Assembly: GCF_017562075.2 (NCBI RefSeq)
Contig: NC_054083.1
Location: forward strand, 39,601,255-39,665,254
DNA: 64,000 nucleotides
Source of the DNA: Anopheles merus
Taxonomy: Eukaryota; Arthropoda; Insecta; Diptera; Culicidae
Direction: 5' to 3'
The notes below the pieces were generated by a model, which had not been told where the DNA came from, ran no database searches, and worked only from the letters and a program-made list of their open reading frames with translations. A program made the translations under genes and the position numbers. This document shows positions 45,001-60,500 of this stretch, in pieces. Every line of letters starts with the position of its first letter. Positions within the stretch are counted from its first letter, which is position 1.

Positions 45001-47681
45001 ATTTCTTTGCGCGGTTCGAATGTCTGAGAAGCCTTCTTACTTCCCTCATTCCTTGCCATTGCCTTCCTTGTAGCATAGCGGGAATGCCGGGAAACCTGCA
45101 CGAAATAAAACCCGCACAAATTACCCGCTGCTACAGCACAGCAATACAGGCCGTGTAGTGTGTGCGCTACTGCCGCTCCAACACATTTCACTGTACCATG
45201 CGTGTTACACCGCCTGAGCACTTGGGTTGGAGGTTTTGCTGGTGCCAACTGTTACCCTTCCAAAGCAAACCCAAACGGCAGTGGCATGAGTGTCTGTGTC
45301 GTAATAATCCGGGCCGTTCGCGATGTCCAGTTTTATGAGCTTTCCTCCCGGGTGATAACTCTTACCTCTCTCTACCGCGTGCCGTTCAGACGAGGTGTGG
45401 TAGTGTACCGTAGGAGGACGCCCCCGACTGGGCGACACTTTGAATTTGTCATAACTTACATGCGCTTACAAGGTTCTACTGTTTGTGAGTGCGAGGCGTT
45501 TGCTGGGACGATTCCGCATTCCGCAAGATGGAGTGTTTTATGAATGCTTGTTTTAATTTCTGGACGGGTTTGTTGTTTGTTGCTGAGTGTTTTCCTCTGC
45601 ACAACTGGGGCATCAGAACCAGTTCCGATGAATTTCTCCAATCAGAAAGCTCGAGTAAATCTGGTCAGGAAGTTTATGCAAGTAAATGCACAGAGTTCGT
45701 ACTATTAAATCAACATATTTCAATTGAACATGTACAACCCTCAAGCACAACAATGTTGATGCTAAAATCGTGTTAGGTATCCATTACCTGAAGATCACGT
45801 TTTCAAGAGGCTAGAGCATATTTTATTCCTAGAAGTTCACCTAACCGATAATGTGGTTGGTTAAAATATTGCTCTATTCTTTACCCGTAGGTGGTGATCA
45901 TTAGAGCATCCTTTTTGGCATTGACATAAGCATCAACCCGTACCTTCACGATCCGGAACCACAATTAGCGTGTACTTGTGTCACATATCCCGCAATCCAC
46001 CCGCCCCGTAGAATCGGTTGCTTTAAGAACGCTCCAGACGCACCTTTGCTTCGCGTTCCACTGCCACTGCCAGACCTCAGAAGTGCTAAACACTGTGTAG
46101 CTCTTGTGTACTTGATCGCATTAAGACGCTCGTCGTGCTGCATTGAAGCGCGTCGTTCCAAGATCATCTAAATTGGACACACCGAGCAGCGAGAGACCTT
46201 CGCGAGATGTGTCTCTACAACGAAAGCCCTGTCTCCGCGCACGCCCCAACCATAGCGCCGACAAATCGTGATGGAAAAGCAATGAACGATTTGTTTATTT
46301 TATTACTGTTTGAATAATAATTAAATTAAATTAAATCAATACACCCATTCACGGGAATAAACAGGGTGGGCATTGAATGGGTTCAGTTCGGAGCTCGTGC
46401 TCAGGCACCACTTCCGTTGTGGAATCAATGGCGGGAGTTGAGTTAGTGGCGGCACGGCACGCGGCAGTTCCCATTTCCGCCAGTAAAAATGAGGTGTAAA
46501 ACAGCTGTTTCTGGCCACACCGTAGCGTTTGCGCTCACATACACTCACAAAACGAGGGCTTGGACAACTGATAATTGCTCCCGATTTTGTCAACACCGCC
46601 GGGCTGGGCACGATTTTCAATTCTTTAGTTTCACTTTTCAAATTGATCACGAGCAAATCGAACACCCCGGGTGAGTGAAATATACGAGGCGTTTGTTCGA
46701 GGTGATCGGGTTTAGCCGGGCCGGGGTTGGTGTGTTGTACGCTTTTTTTTTGCCTGTTTTTGTTGCTGTTCGAATTCCGTTTCGAAGGGCCATTTTTCCG
46801 TCACTTTCATGTCCACGCGAGGGCAAAGTTATGGTCCGCGCTGGGTCCTTTCTTTCCGATGCGTTCGGGGCGCGAGTTCTTGTGCTGTGGTGTATTCAAT
46901 TAAACAAGTTGGTCCGGGTGGTTGACCATTTTTGGACGACGGCCTGAGGTACCCCAAAAGTGTGGCTCGAAGTTGCCAAAGAACCCAGGCCGCACGGTGG
47001 ATGGTAGCAGTGTGGAGAACTTTCGATTTTCATCACTTTACTACACCGTGACCACTCCCGGGGGAGTTCGATTCGGAAGCGTTTCATGTTTTTGCTACCG
47101 TGCCTAGCACCGATAAAGAATTGGAAGTTTTTATTGTGTACCACAATTGGCACCGGCTGTGCCGAAACTTGCCGGAACCGTGTTTGTGCACCGGAGCGCT
47201 CCCCGGGGGAGTTTGCAAACCGCGGCAGGCACGTTCCGGGTGTCAGTTTTGGGGGAGTTTTTTGGAAGTTTGCTTTTCAATGACCATGTTTGGTTGGGTA
47301 TCGGGTACCGGGAACTCGGGAAGGGTTGTCGTGATTGTTTCGGCGAGCATGTACTGTTTCCCGTTGGCGGTGCGTGCTGCTTGTACTTGCGTGTGCAATC
47401 ATGACAAGCTATTAATTGACTCATTAGCATAATTTACTCGATATTCTGACAGTGTCGACAGTACGTGAGCAATGTATTGCTGCTATCTACATGCAAACAT
47501 AACCTTCTGCGTAATTGTATCGATTTATTCGCATCATATGGACATCTTATTTAGTTGGTGCGAAGGTTTTCCATAATGAACCCGTATATTCTACGTTTTC
47601 GAAACGTTTTTGAGTTTCTGTTTGTTCGAATAATGGTAACTTAGTTACTAACAGATACATTCTTATTTTAATTTCCTCCAG
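33075..47681 (+). other. Distal part of the large intron
   Basis: I find no supported gene, tRNA or intact transposon. Segments with donor-like GTAAG after short open frames (for example 42118) lack an ATG in frame. The 155-codon minus frame at 42234-42701 ends in a charged, vaguely protein-like stretch but has no recognisable domain. A TATA-like TATAAAAG at 41281 has no initiator at the right distance. The stretch may hold enhancers, which I cannot identify by eye. Confidence 0.4.
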
Positions 47682-48452
47682 CTTTCCCCAACAACTCGGC
47701 GCACCAAATCGTTCGACGACCAGACGTGGAAAGTGCACGACGAAACGGTGAATCTGTCGGCTAACATCTCCGCCATCTCTACAACCGCACTGGCGATCCG
47801 TTCGCCCCAAGTAGACTACGACCTGGAGTCTTACGGTAGCTCCCGGGAACCCCGGTCAAGATCTTCCGCACTGGACGAAGTGTTGGTAGTGGCCGGCAGT
47901 GAAGATCCTGCCGGTGATGGCCCCAGCTCCAGTCTGAATCGTGGCGAGGTGCGCAAAAGCCGTTCCAAGATGAAGAACTACCTGAAACGCTGTAAGGACG
48001 TGCTGATTAGTGGTGTGGTTGGACATGCTGGCGCTGGTAGTGCCGGAAATTCATCGAACACAACCGCCACGGAGGATCAGACACAGGATGTGGTGGTGTA
48101 TCGTGCACAGGGCGACGACTCACAGCCCAACAGTACGTCCTGCTGGTACTTGGACGATAATCTAATGGAGCTTCGGCCGGAAGACAATCGCGAGCCGTAC
48201 TCCTCGCTCGCTTCAGCCCGCCTGAAGTCGGAGTCGGAGGAGGTACGAAAGGCTCGGGAGCGAACAACTGCAGAAGCTGCCGAAGTTCCGACTGCAACAG
48301 CGCTCACCGCCGTCACAACTACCTCAAGCAGCAGTGTAGCGAAAATTGGAGAAGGAATCACACGGGAGATGCACCGTCAGCCTCAACCGTCCATCGAATG
48401 CGCTTCCAGTGTGCTCGAAGCTTCAGCGGCGGCTGCAACCGAGAGCGTAGAG
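47682..48452 (+). CDS. Internal coding exon of a large unidentified gene
   Basis: The 771-nt exon (257 codons) is bounded by TTTAATTTCCTCCAG and GAG|GTAAGTGCG, with phase 0 at both ends. The sequence begins LSPTTRRTKSFDDQTW. A basic segment KSRSKMKNYLKRCKDVL (exon residues ~92-108) is predicted helical. The rest is rich in S, T, A, E and G, typical of a disordered regulatory region in a cytoplasmic signalling or scaffold protein. There is no membrane segment or catalytic motif. The open frame runs past the donor to 48560, but without protein-like character. Upstream exons are proposed at 11013 and 15787; downstream exons probably lie beyond the window. I do not recognise the family. Confidence 0.75.
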
Positions 48453-51404
<2,952 letters not shown>

Positions 51405-51895
51405 TAGGCTTGGGCAATCGATTCTTTTTGCGTGAACGTACTAGTTGTTTCATTTAGATCAACTGAACGTGAATTGCGGTTCCTTCGTTCATTTCAATGT
51501 GGTGAAAATTTGGTTTATGGTGTCATTTAACAATAAGAATATATTCAGTTTAAACATCGAGAAACAAACCGATCTTTTCGGGAACGTCTTGGTCATACGA
51601 TTCACGTTCATATTTATATTGGCGGAAATTAACGACCTGGCTAGGACGTTCTCTATTTGGACGGATAGGACGTTCTTTTTGTGAAAGTTCTGGTCATACG
51701 GTTCACGCTCACATTTATATTGAAGGAAATGGATGACCTGGCGAAATGGAAATGGCGAATGACGGCTAGGACAATATTTTTTGTGAACCATTAAATACAT
51801 TATGATTGATAAAGAACCGATGAACGAAGGTAGAATTGGGTCTTTCGAATGAACTGAATGAACCGTGCGGTACTAGTTCTTACGGCACAACTCTA
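51405..51895. mobile_element. hAT-type MITE with 8-bp TSD
   Basis: The 491-bp element has imperfect terminal inverted repeats: TAGGCTTGGGCA at the left, and ...GGCACAACTCTA at the right (inverse TAGAGTTGTGCC). The first ten bases match at most positions. It is flanked by GTGGAAAA (51397-51404) and GTGGAAAT (51896-51903), an 8-bp target duplication with one mismatch, as expected for the hAT superfamily. The subterminal inverted block CCTTCGTTCAT/ATGAACGAAGG supports a fold-back structure. Inside is a tandem duplication of ~101 bp (GGTCATACG-TTCACG at 51591 and 51692). It has no transposase, so it is non-autonomous. Confidence 0.7.
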
Positions 51896-51903
51896 GTGGA
51901 AAT

Positions 51904-54900
51904 TGAATGAAAGTAAAAATAAATGAAATGGAAATGATGAATGGCTGGCACTTAATTTTGTGATTTAGACCAATTTTGGATACATATTTTTTTCTTAAAG
52001 AAAACGTTTCATTTTTGCCATGGTTTGGTACTGCACATTCATAAGCATATAACGAATAATGTTTCCAAAAATAAAATAGTACGATATCTTTCTTTTCCAC
52101 GAAAGAAATGGAACATTTTTAAATAGTAGGTACTTTATTTTGTCGACTACTATTTGACTTTTTGAAATTTGAGAAGTTTTTTTTTTACTAATTTTAACAC
52201 TAAATATTTAATCTTACACTTACGTTATTCGATCAAGGCTTTTGTTTGCTGCTATATTTTTGGGTGATGGTTAATAAAATGTTCGGTCAATGTTCAATAC
52301 ATGCACCCTGATTGTATTGCTACGATATAGCGATACTTGCAAAGGTTGGATTTTAATATATTATCTTAGAAAAATGAGCAATTTGTCATGAATATCTTCG
52401 TATTGGAATATATTTTTCATCTGGCAAACCCTTGCGTACGTTTTTCTATTGGAATACATATTCCAACTGGCAATGAAGAACTGGCGAAAATCAACTGTAA
52501 TTATCATCCAAAGTGTAACACGTTTGAAGCACGACATGTAAATATTGATTTCAATGTTACACCCTCGCCCGACCGCGTGTGCCGTTGTCGTTCGTACATC
52601 CTGTTCCCGGTTTTACTTTCACTCCCCCTTTTGCGCGGTTTCCTAATGGCAAATATGTGCTATCTGGCGCTGTTGCAAGTTTTGGCAGCTCGCAATGATG
52701 TAAAGCTGTGGTGCGCGCAGCCCCATCAACCTTGTTTAATCTCGTCCGATCCTTTGAAGCAGCAGCAGCAGCATCAGACCACGGCAGGTCGCTCGTAGCG
52801 TTGCTTGTGCACGGGGGGCAGCACTGCATTATACATACCACTTGCGATCACTTGCCTGTCGCGTTTGAAGGTGAAATCATCTAATTACGAAAGTAGCTAC
52901 ACAACACCCTCCCCCTTTTGGGCTCTGATCAATACACCCCCTTCCCCCTTCCCAGGCCTATCACTTATGTAAAACGTGACTCATCAAGCGCCCGGGTGAA
53001 AATGCGCGTCCAGCGTAGAGGGTACGCGTCCTCACCGAAGAGGAAATCCTCCTCGTTGGAGGGTTTGCGGTTTGTCCTTAAAATTTTGCAACTAACGACG
53101 TGCTGGTACACGGTCGATCGAAAGCTTCCTGCTCTGCCAGAGGAAAAGCCGTCTCCCCCGAGCTGGGGTGGGAGGGTGACTTTCAATGTCACGAACTGAT
53201 ACGTGAGTGCAGCGTGTCAAACGCTGCTCAGTTGAATCGGCCGGGCGCTGCATGAAGGCCCTGTATCGTGTGGCCCGATTGGTGGTGAATACTTTCGGTT
53301 TTGAATAGTATTAGCCCCCCAAAAACAGTGTGACATTGCGCTTTGGTGCACGTGTTTTGGTTGGTGCTGGATAGGGGGTGCTGCTGCTCACCGTTTTGCT
53401 CACTCGGTGTTCGCGTAGCAGTGTGGTTTCGATGAAAAGGAAATTGAAGGAAATGCTTTACAACCAGTGGAAGCTTGTACTGCTGCATCGAAGGGGATGA
53501 TGTGGTGTAATTGATATCGTTTAGGTTATGTACTTTCAAGTACAGCAACATGATTGCAGGTGGAATCGTTTGGAAGGCGAAGATGAACTGTCGTTTCATA
53601 GTTATGCAATTTAGGTGTGTCATTATTTTGAGCAAAGAATCAAAGTATTAATTATATGCCATATAAGATAAGCAAAGTTAAAAGTTAAAAGTCTCATATG
53701 TAATTTCTGTGTTTAATAAATAATCATAGCATAAATTAAAATTTATGGCAATAAAACTGAAGAAAAACAAATCAAATCATGAGCTCCACTTCAGCAGCTC
53801 TTTCGCAAAAACAATGCGCAAAACAGCTCCTTCCTGCACCTTCAACATATATTTCACACCCAACATTATCCCGCATTCATGATCAACGTGCAACATAGTA
53901 GCACGGAGGTGCAGCACAGACTTGCGAACTTTAACGCGTGCGTCGGGCGCCCTCAGCACGCGCCATCCATTCGCTGATCTTGTCGTGGATGCATAAATCA
54001 GCGGCCGTACGCCACGGGGACAAGTAGCAGGAGGCAGGCTGGCGCGTTATCAATGATGCTTTGGATGGGATCGACTAACCAGCCATCTCTCCCCCTCCCC
54101 CAATGGTGGGTGCGTGTGCGTTCGAACCTTTCCGCTGCCATACGGTGGCAGTTGCAAGCTTACCCTATTGCTGTTGCGCTTGGCCATTCGAAGCTAAGTA
54201 CCATTAAAATTCACTTTTCGCACCGCATGCATGTGTGTAAAACCTTTCCGGGCTAATGTGTTGCTTTGGATGGTGCATAGCAGCAGCAGGCCAAGCGGCG
54301 TAGGGTCTGACACTTGGTGGTGGACCTCACGCCCGGCTCTGCTGGACCTCCTCTATCCCACCGGCGTTGGATTTGTTAATTGAATTTAAATATATTCATA
54401 CGCGGCCAATAAAATTATCTGATTGTTTGGCCACCGGCGCACGGCCTCGAAGGCAGTGAACCGTGCAATGACCGATACCACCTTCACCCGGGTCAGCGAT
54501 GTGTTTTATGCTCGCCTTTTATTGCCGTTGTTTTCAGTGCAGATGGGTAGAAATAAGGGATGAGCGGACGCTACGCTTCTAACTGGCTCAGTGAGGATAC
54601 TTTTGCTGATTCATCGCATTGTCACGGGCATCGCACGCTCTACCCTAATTTGTGAGCTAATCTTGCCAAAGCAAGGCTTCAATATATCATGACAGCGTTG
54701 TTAGAGAGCGGCAGCTGCGTTGGTTTGTCGTAATTAATTATATTATTTATGAATAAAAGCCTTTCCTTGTGGGGGGCAACAATTACCAACAACCACAGCC
54801 ACGGTCGCGGAACTACTATCTCCGGGCTCTGGTGTGTGTGTGTGTGTCAGCGGTCTTAAGCGGTGGCGTTTGCTTCTCCGTTGTCCCATGCCATTGACAC

Positions 54901-57480
54901 GTTCGAAAAGGTGACTATTTATATTTCGCATCCCCGGCTACAGCTGTGGAACGTTGTGTGTCCGTGTGTCCAGCCACTGGTTCGGTGTATGGTTTATGTT
55001 TCGCTTCGTACAATTAAACCAAAAAAGAAAAGAAAAAAAAATATCGGCAGCCCCGGAGGTAACGAGCGAACGAAAGACTGGTCGCGCCGGGCAAGCGACG
55101 AACCCCGGAGGTCGGATCGTCGGCAACATCGTTTTCGGTTCAAGCATATGGTGACCCCGGTTACACGATTTCCATCCGACGGGTTAAGGCTTTGACAAAG
55201 GGGGTGCTGGGTGGCTGCTTTTGGCTAGCTTTAGGGAGTCCGTTTGTGTCGTGCATTTGGCCAAACGGTAGAGGCCAGCAACTCTCTTGCGTCCTTCCTG
55301 TCACCACTTTTTGCTATCCACCGAGTGCGTTTTCACCAGACGGGAAGCGAAACGGCGAGGTGTTTATCTGTTCCACTGCAGTCCCGTTTTGTTGTTGTTG
55401 TTGCCGTGCTTGGGAGGGCGTTTAGCGGGCGTTTCCTTCTAAGCGGGCGATCTCCACCGGCAGCCACTGTCCGCATGGTCCGTTCTGCTGCTGCTGCGGC
55501 GCTGTTGCTGCGCGGGATGCGATACCGTATTTCCACGAATGGTTAGACACCGTGTGACTTATTTGATTCTAAGGTTATTGGGTGTCGACGAGAGCAGCAG
55601 GGACTGGTAGTGATTTTTCTTTCCGCGCGCTCGAAGCATTTTCGCTATTTACGATGCTCGATGCTTCGGTAATATGTGGATGCGGTAGCAAGCAAGCAAG
55701 CGAGCAGGATGATGTGCCCAACGGGGAAGATCGCGAACGCGCTCTCGGTAGCTTTCGCTTGGCGCAGCAGTGAAAGTGAATCGTGCATAAATGCATAACT
55801 CGCCCAAACTGGGCTATGTATGCTGCGAACTGTGCGCGATTGGCAAAACGGTTGCTTGATAAAGATCAAATCGAGTGCGCGGGAAGGGATTGCGGGGACC
55901 ACCTTTTGTTGGCGTATGAAAAACGCTCGCGGGCGTTTTTTTAGGTTGCACACGGTTGCAATTATTCAGGATTTATTCTTTTGATATGTACTGTATTACT
56001 GCGGAACCGGGTGCGATCGTTGGACGATGTTTTACCATACAATTTGGGTGTGTTATATTTCAGTCTGGGTGAACAGTTACGGGTTTAAATCCAGCATTTG
56101 AAGTAGTGGTATGATACTATTCAAACGGAGGTATACGAAAGAATGTCTGGTTTAAATTAATGAATCGTGTTGGTTCCTGTTTTGATGGTGTGTGGCGGGT
56201 GTGGTGAACACTACCGTTGTGTAATAAATTAATCCTCAAAGACCGCACACCTTTGGTCCCAAACGAACTCTCAGCACAGGGGGATTGAAGTGGAGGAAAC
56301 CCGTAAAAATACCGTACAGCAGGTTAACACGGCCTCATCTGCTTGTGCTGAATGTGTCAACAGCCTGTGTGGCGTCCAGCGTCAAGCTGGACATTGGGAA
56401 TTGAAAATTAATGAGCTCCAGAAGCTCCCCCGATACGTGTATGTGTTTGTGTGGGGCACACTCTTCCTGTATGATTTTCCAAGAAAACTGTTGTCCACTC
56501 CATGGTTAATGTGCGTTTGCTACCGAAACACCACTGCTCCCGGGAAGTCGAATGCAAAAGGTATGCCGAAGCCGAATCCATAAAATTCCCCTTGAGCATG
56601 CTTTAATCGATCGAATGGAACGCGCGATGCACTGCTTGAGATATTGGCCTGCGGCCCTGACAGGAGGCTTCCATTATCGATCGACGAGCATTAAAGGGCT
56701 GCTCGACTGAGGTGGATCTTCTTATTTGTTTGTTTGGTTTGGGGCTTTATCGTGAAGAATATTTTCCAAAACCCTTTTGGCTTCTGTTGAATGTCATGGA
56801 ATTGAGTGCAGTGTGCCAGACATGATGTGTGCAAGATATGTGCGCTTCTTGGAAATATGCAGGGAAAGGGGTTGAGAATAGTTCCCACGAATATGGCTTG
56901 TTTTCTTTTGGTAACGTTTGCTCGTAAAGATAGGATAGGTACAGTTTAAATAATTGATATCATGGAGATTTTGAGCGTATATTAAAAGATTTTGATTCTA
57001 GACAATGAGATTTTATATTTTAAAACGATATTATTTAAAAGGTAAATGTTTATTCCAGCCTAGCTCAAACTGAATTTGTTTCCACATGGAAAAATAACAT
57101 TGAATTTAAAAAAAGAAGTAAGTGTTATTGACATTGAATAGTTTAAAATTCAAAGCAATTTTTAATGGTCTGCATAACTTTCCAGCTTTTAAATGAACAA
57201 TATGGTAATGTAAAATTTTCAGCTTAAAGGCTAGAAATAAATATAAAAGCGAGAAAATGTTGAAGCATCCAATTTAAACAAAATTATTAAAATAAATATC
57301 AAAGGGTAAAATTTGCCAGCAACACGAGATTCACATTTTTGCACATTAATTTTCAATCGTTACTGTGTGAAACAAACAAAAATAGATAGCGACGATTTGT
57401 GCGCGTGAATTAAAAAATACGCAGTGAATCGCAGGTCGCAGATATCAACAAACCGCGTAAGAGTACGTCTCAGCATCGTC
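51904..57480 (+). other. Non-coding stretch
   Basis: I support no gene. The 136-codon frame at 52388-52798 begins with a two-copy 47-bp repeat (TATTGGAATA at 52401 and 52448) and has no domain. The 60-codon minus frame at 53777-53959 is too short to judge. AT-rich DNA spans 56940-57420 just before the tRNA gene. Confidence 0.4.
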
Positions 57481-57485
57481 GCCTT

Positions 57486-57537
<52 letters not shown>

Positions 57538-57554
57538 GAGTCCACCCGGGGGCG
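57481..57554 (+). tRNA. tRNA-Asn (GTT)
   Basis: This 74-nt gene folds as a full cloverleaf: acceptor GCCTTCG/CGGGGGC, D arm with GCGCAATCGGTTAGCGC, anticodon loop CTGTTAA with anticodon GTT, and T arm GGTGGTTCGAGTCCACC with the B box GGTTCGAGTCC. There is no intron and CCA is not encoded. The usual C at position 5 is T here, giving two adjacent U-G wobble pairs (positions 4-69 and 5-68) in the acceptor stem. The gene may still be functional. Confidence 0.96.
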
Positions 57555-57564
57555 TGGGAAATGG

Positions 57565-57570
57565 TTTTTT
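57565..57570 (+). terminator. Pol III terminator of tRNA-Asn
   Basis: A run of six T residues begins 11 nt after the tRNA 3' end, the standard RNA polymerase III stop. Confidence 0.85.
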
Positions 57571-60500
57571 ATATTTACTTTCGAATAAAAACACAATGAA
57601 ATCATCGTAAATAGTATTGCCGAATTAATTTAGACATTTACAAGAATAAAGTGTAGTAGTGTTCCATTGAGCAGTGTTTCACCAAATTGAGAGTCTTCTT
57701 AAATTATAATATCCGGTTATAACTAGGTAATTATGATGCGATACAAACATTTCAATAGTGTATATTCATAAATATATGCTCCAAAAAGATAGGTACGATC
57801 TAAGGAAGTTCACCCATTGCGGCAAACCGCAGCAACAAACGTGTAGAATCAATTTAACGCTCATAAATAAACACTATTGCTCCGAACCGGCATCGTCGGA
57901 GCGGGGCGCGGGAGTCAAAATTCAAATTAATATGAATATTTACTTAAACCTGCGCCTGTGTATCGCTTCATCAGCCGGGCGAGGTTCGCCTGGCGGTGGT
58001 TAGGCTCGTATAACGCTCGCGCAACAAACGGCATAAATCGCCACCGAGCATCGTCCAAGCCGGGTAGCGCACCATCATACCAGGGCCGTTGGAAATGCTA
58101 TTGCAAAGCACTGCACTGAGATCGGGTTTGGGTTTTCCGCGCCGAGTTTTATTTCGCTCTGCCCCGCGGGATCAGCAGCAGCAGCAGCACCGGGTCGACC
58201 CGAGTGAAGCTGTTTTCTCACCGTTTCCGATGATTGTTTTCCCCCGTTTTATTTGACATACTATTATTGTTAGTATTTTTGCGCCTTCGCCGCTTATTAA
58301 TCGATTTCGCTCGATGGCCATCTTAAATGCCAACGATGGCGGGCTGGAGCGAGCGAACGGGGAGTAGAGGGACCCGAATCGTAAAAAAAAACTCTCCTCT
58401 GCTCCGCGGAAAAGAGGCCCCATTTGTGAGGGAAGTTTATGTGCTGTGTCGAGCGAGAAGGAAGCGTGAGCTGTGTTTGGGGCGGACAGAGAAAGATCGA
58501 GAGTAGAAAACTGATGCTTGAAGTCTGTAAATCATACTTGGGGGGTTTTTCACCCCCTTTGGCGACACAGTTTTGCTGATTTGCTTTGTGATACAGTGCG
58601 GGCGACCCACCGCTGCAGCTCGTCGCTCGGGTATATGTATATCGGTGTGTTGAGTATGTTTTTCTTCCCGCTCAGCCCACAGGGATGCATATTGTGTTCC
58701 CTTCAGGAGTTGCACTCTGCCGATCGGTACAGTATCGATCGTTGGTAGTACCCCACGGTCGTTTGCGGTGCAGCAATTATAGTTTTGTAGAGCCACGAAC
58801 GGGGTGAAAATTTGCCCCAAAAGATCTTCCACGCCTGCTCAAGCTACGATTAGTGATCGTGTGTAGTTGAAGAACCTATTTTGTGATTTTTGTTGTATTT
58901 TTAGGACTAAAAGACATGCAACTTATGATCATTTAATCGTGCAGTTTCACCTTTAAACATTGAAATTTCTGAAGATCTCTGAAGATTTTGCACTGATTAT
59001 GCGTAGGCTCTAATTTCAGCCTGTCAGCTGTTCACATTGTATAGCAGTTTTCGAGCAGTTATCAAAGTGGGTATAATATACAGTTGAGCTTATCCCAATA
59101 TGTATGTATTTAGAAGGTTGATTTTTATTGCTTCTGCTTCTGACTGAAGATTTTAAGAGTTGTTTGTGTATTTGTCAAGTTACCAGAAAGCCTGTTTGAG
59201 CAAAAGTTTTCACCCAAATTTGGTTATAAAACACATGCTATGAGACCACCTGGACTACGTACACTTTGATTCTAGATTCCATAACCTGATCTCTTAAATG
59301 CAACTTGGGCTAAATGTAAACACCACCTTGTGCTGTCATTTTTTCGAGCAGGTACTCGAATCTAACTATAGCTTTGAGGCTGAAATAATCTAGACTGAAA
59401 ATGGCAGGCTAGTGTTGTGTGTGGTTTTGTATGGAGTGATGACATGATTTCAGCTTCCAACTGTCAAACTACGTATAAAAAAGCAGACTAGAATCGTTAA
59501 GGGCCCAATCCTAGAAAATGTTCGTTGATTTTCAATGCTCCAACTTTGTTCCAAATTATGCATTAATAACCATGAATATAAGAATCTTGAGTAAAAAAAT
59601 AGTCGATTCAATTTAAGATCTCACTCAATCTCGAGTCGCCGCATAAAATGAATTTTCCTAAACCAATATCTTCCAGCACGACCTATCAAATGTACACGTG
59701 TGTCTGTGAAGGAGAACACTTATGCACCAAGCAATAAAAAAAGGAACCAACCGCGTCTCGAGTCGTGATCGGCGTGAAATAGAAATCCACACGTCGTCAA
59801 ACCATCAATACGGTCGTTCCCGGGCTCCGCTCGACGAGTGTAGCCGGCACAGTGCCATTACGCGCCTGCTTTTTGTAGAACGAATGTGTTTGTTTTTCGC
59901 GGTTTTTTTATTTATTTGCAAGCGATCGAAAGGAATGCGTCTCCCCCGCTCGGGCTGCTATAGATCATACGTACTCCGCGGGTACTTAACTGTCAACTGG
60001 CACCGGCCGTGGAAGGAAAAATTCCGTTCCAATGCTTCATCTCCGATGGTTTTTTTTTGTTTCTGCCCGATTGCACCATTGGAGCTTGGGTTGGCGGATT
60101 GCGGTTGTAAAAAGTGGGGTATTTCGATGGCCAATCGTGCAGTGAAAACGCCGCGCAGTTTTTGTTCTTGCCAGGGCGTTAAGTGGATTTAGGTGTTATA
60201 AAACCATTTAACAGCAACGCATAGCAGGAGGTTGGTCGGCTAGCTGGTGTTTGTGATAATTATGCAATTCCAGCAAGACACGCAGCGAAACCGACGGCAT
60301 CATATTTTCTCATTTAAGAGAACATGTTTTGAGCAATTGACCAGGGAGGGAAGTGGGCATTTTCCAATGGAATCTTTCACACTTCAACTCAGACGGACGG
60401 GTGGGATTATTTTGTCTCTGCTTCCTGTCCAGCAGAAAAAAAAGGTTTGGCAAAACGGAACAGAGTTTTCAAGATGACCCTTTCAAAACTGACCCTATTT

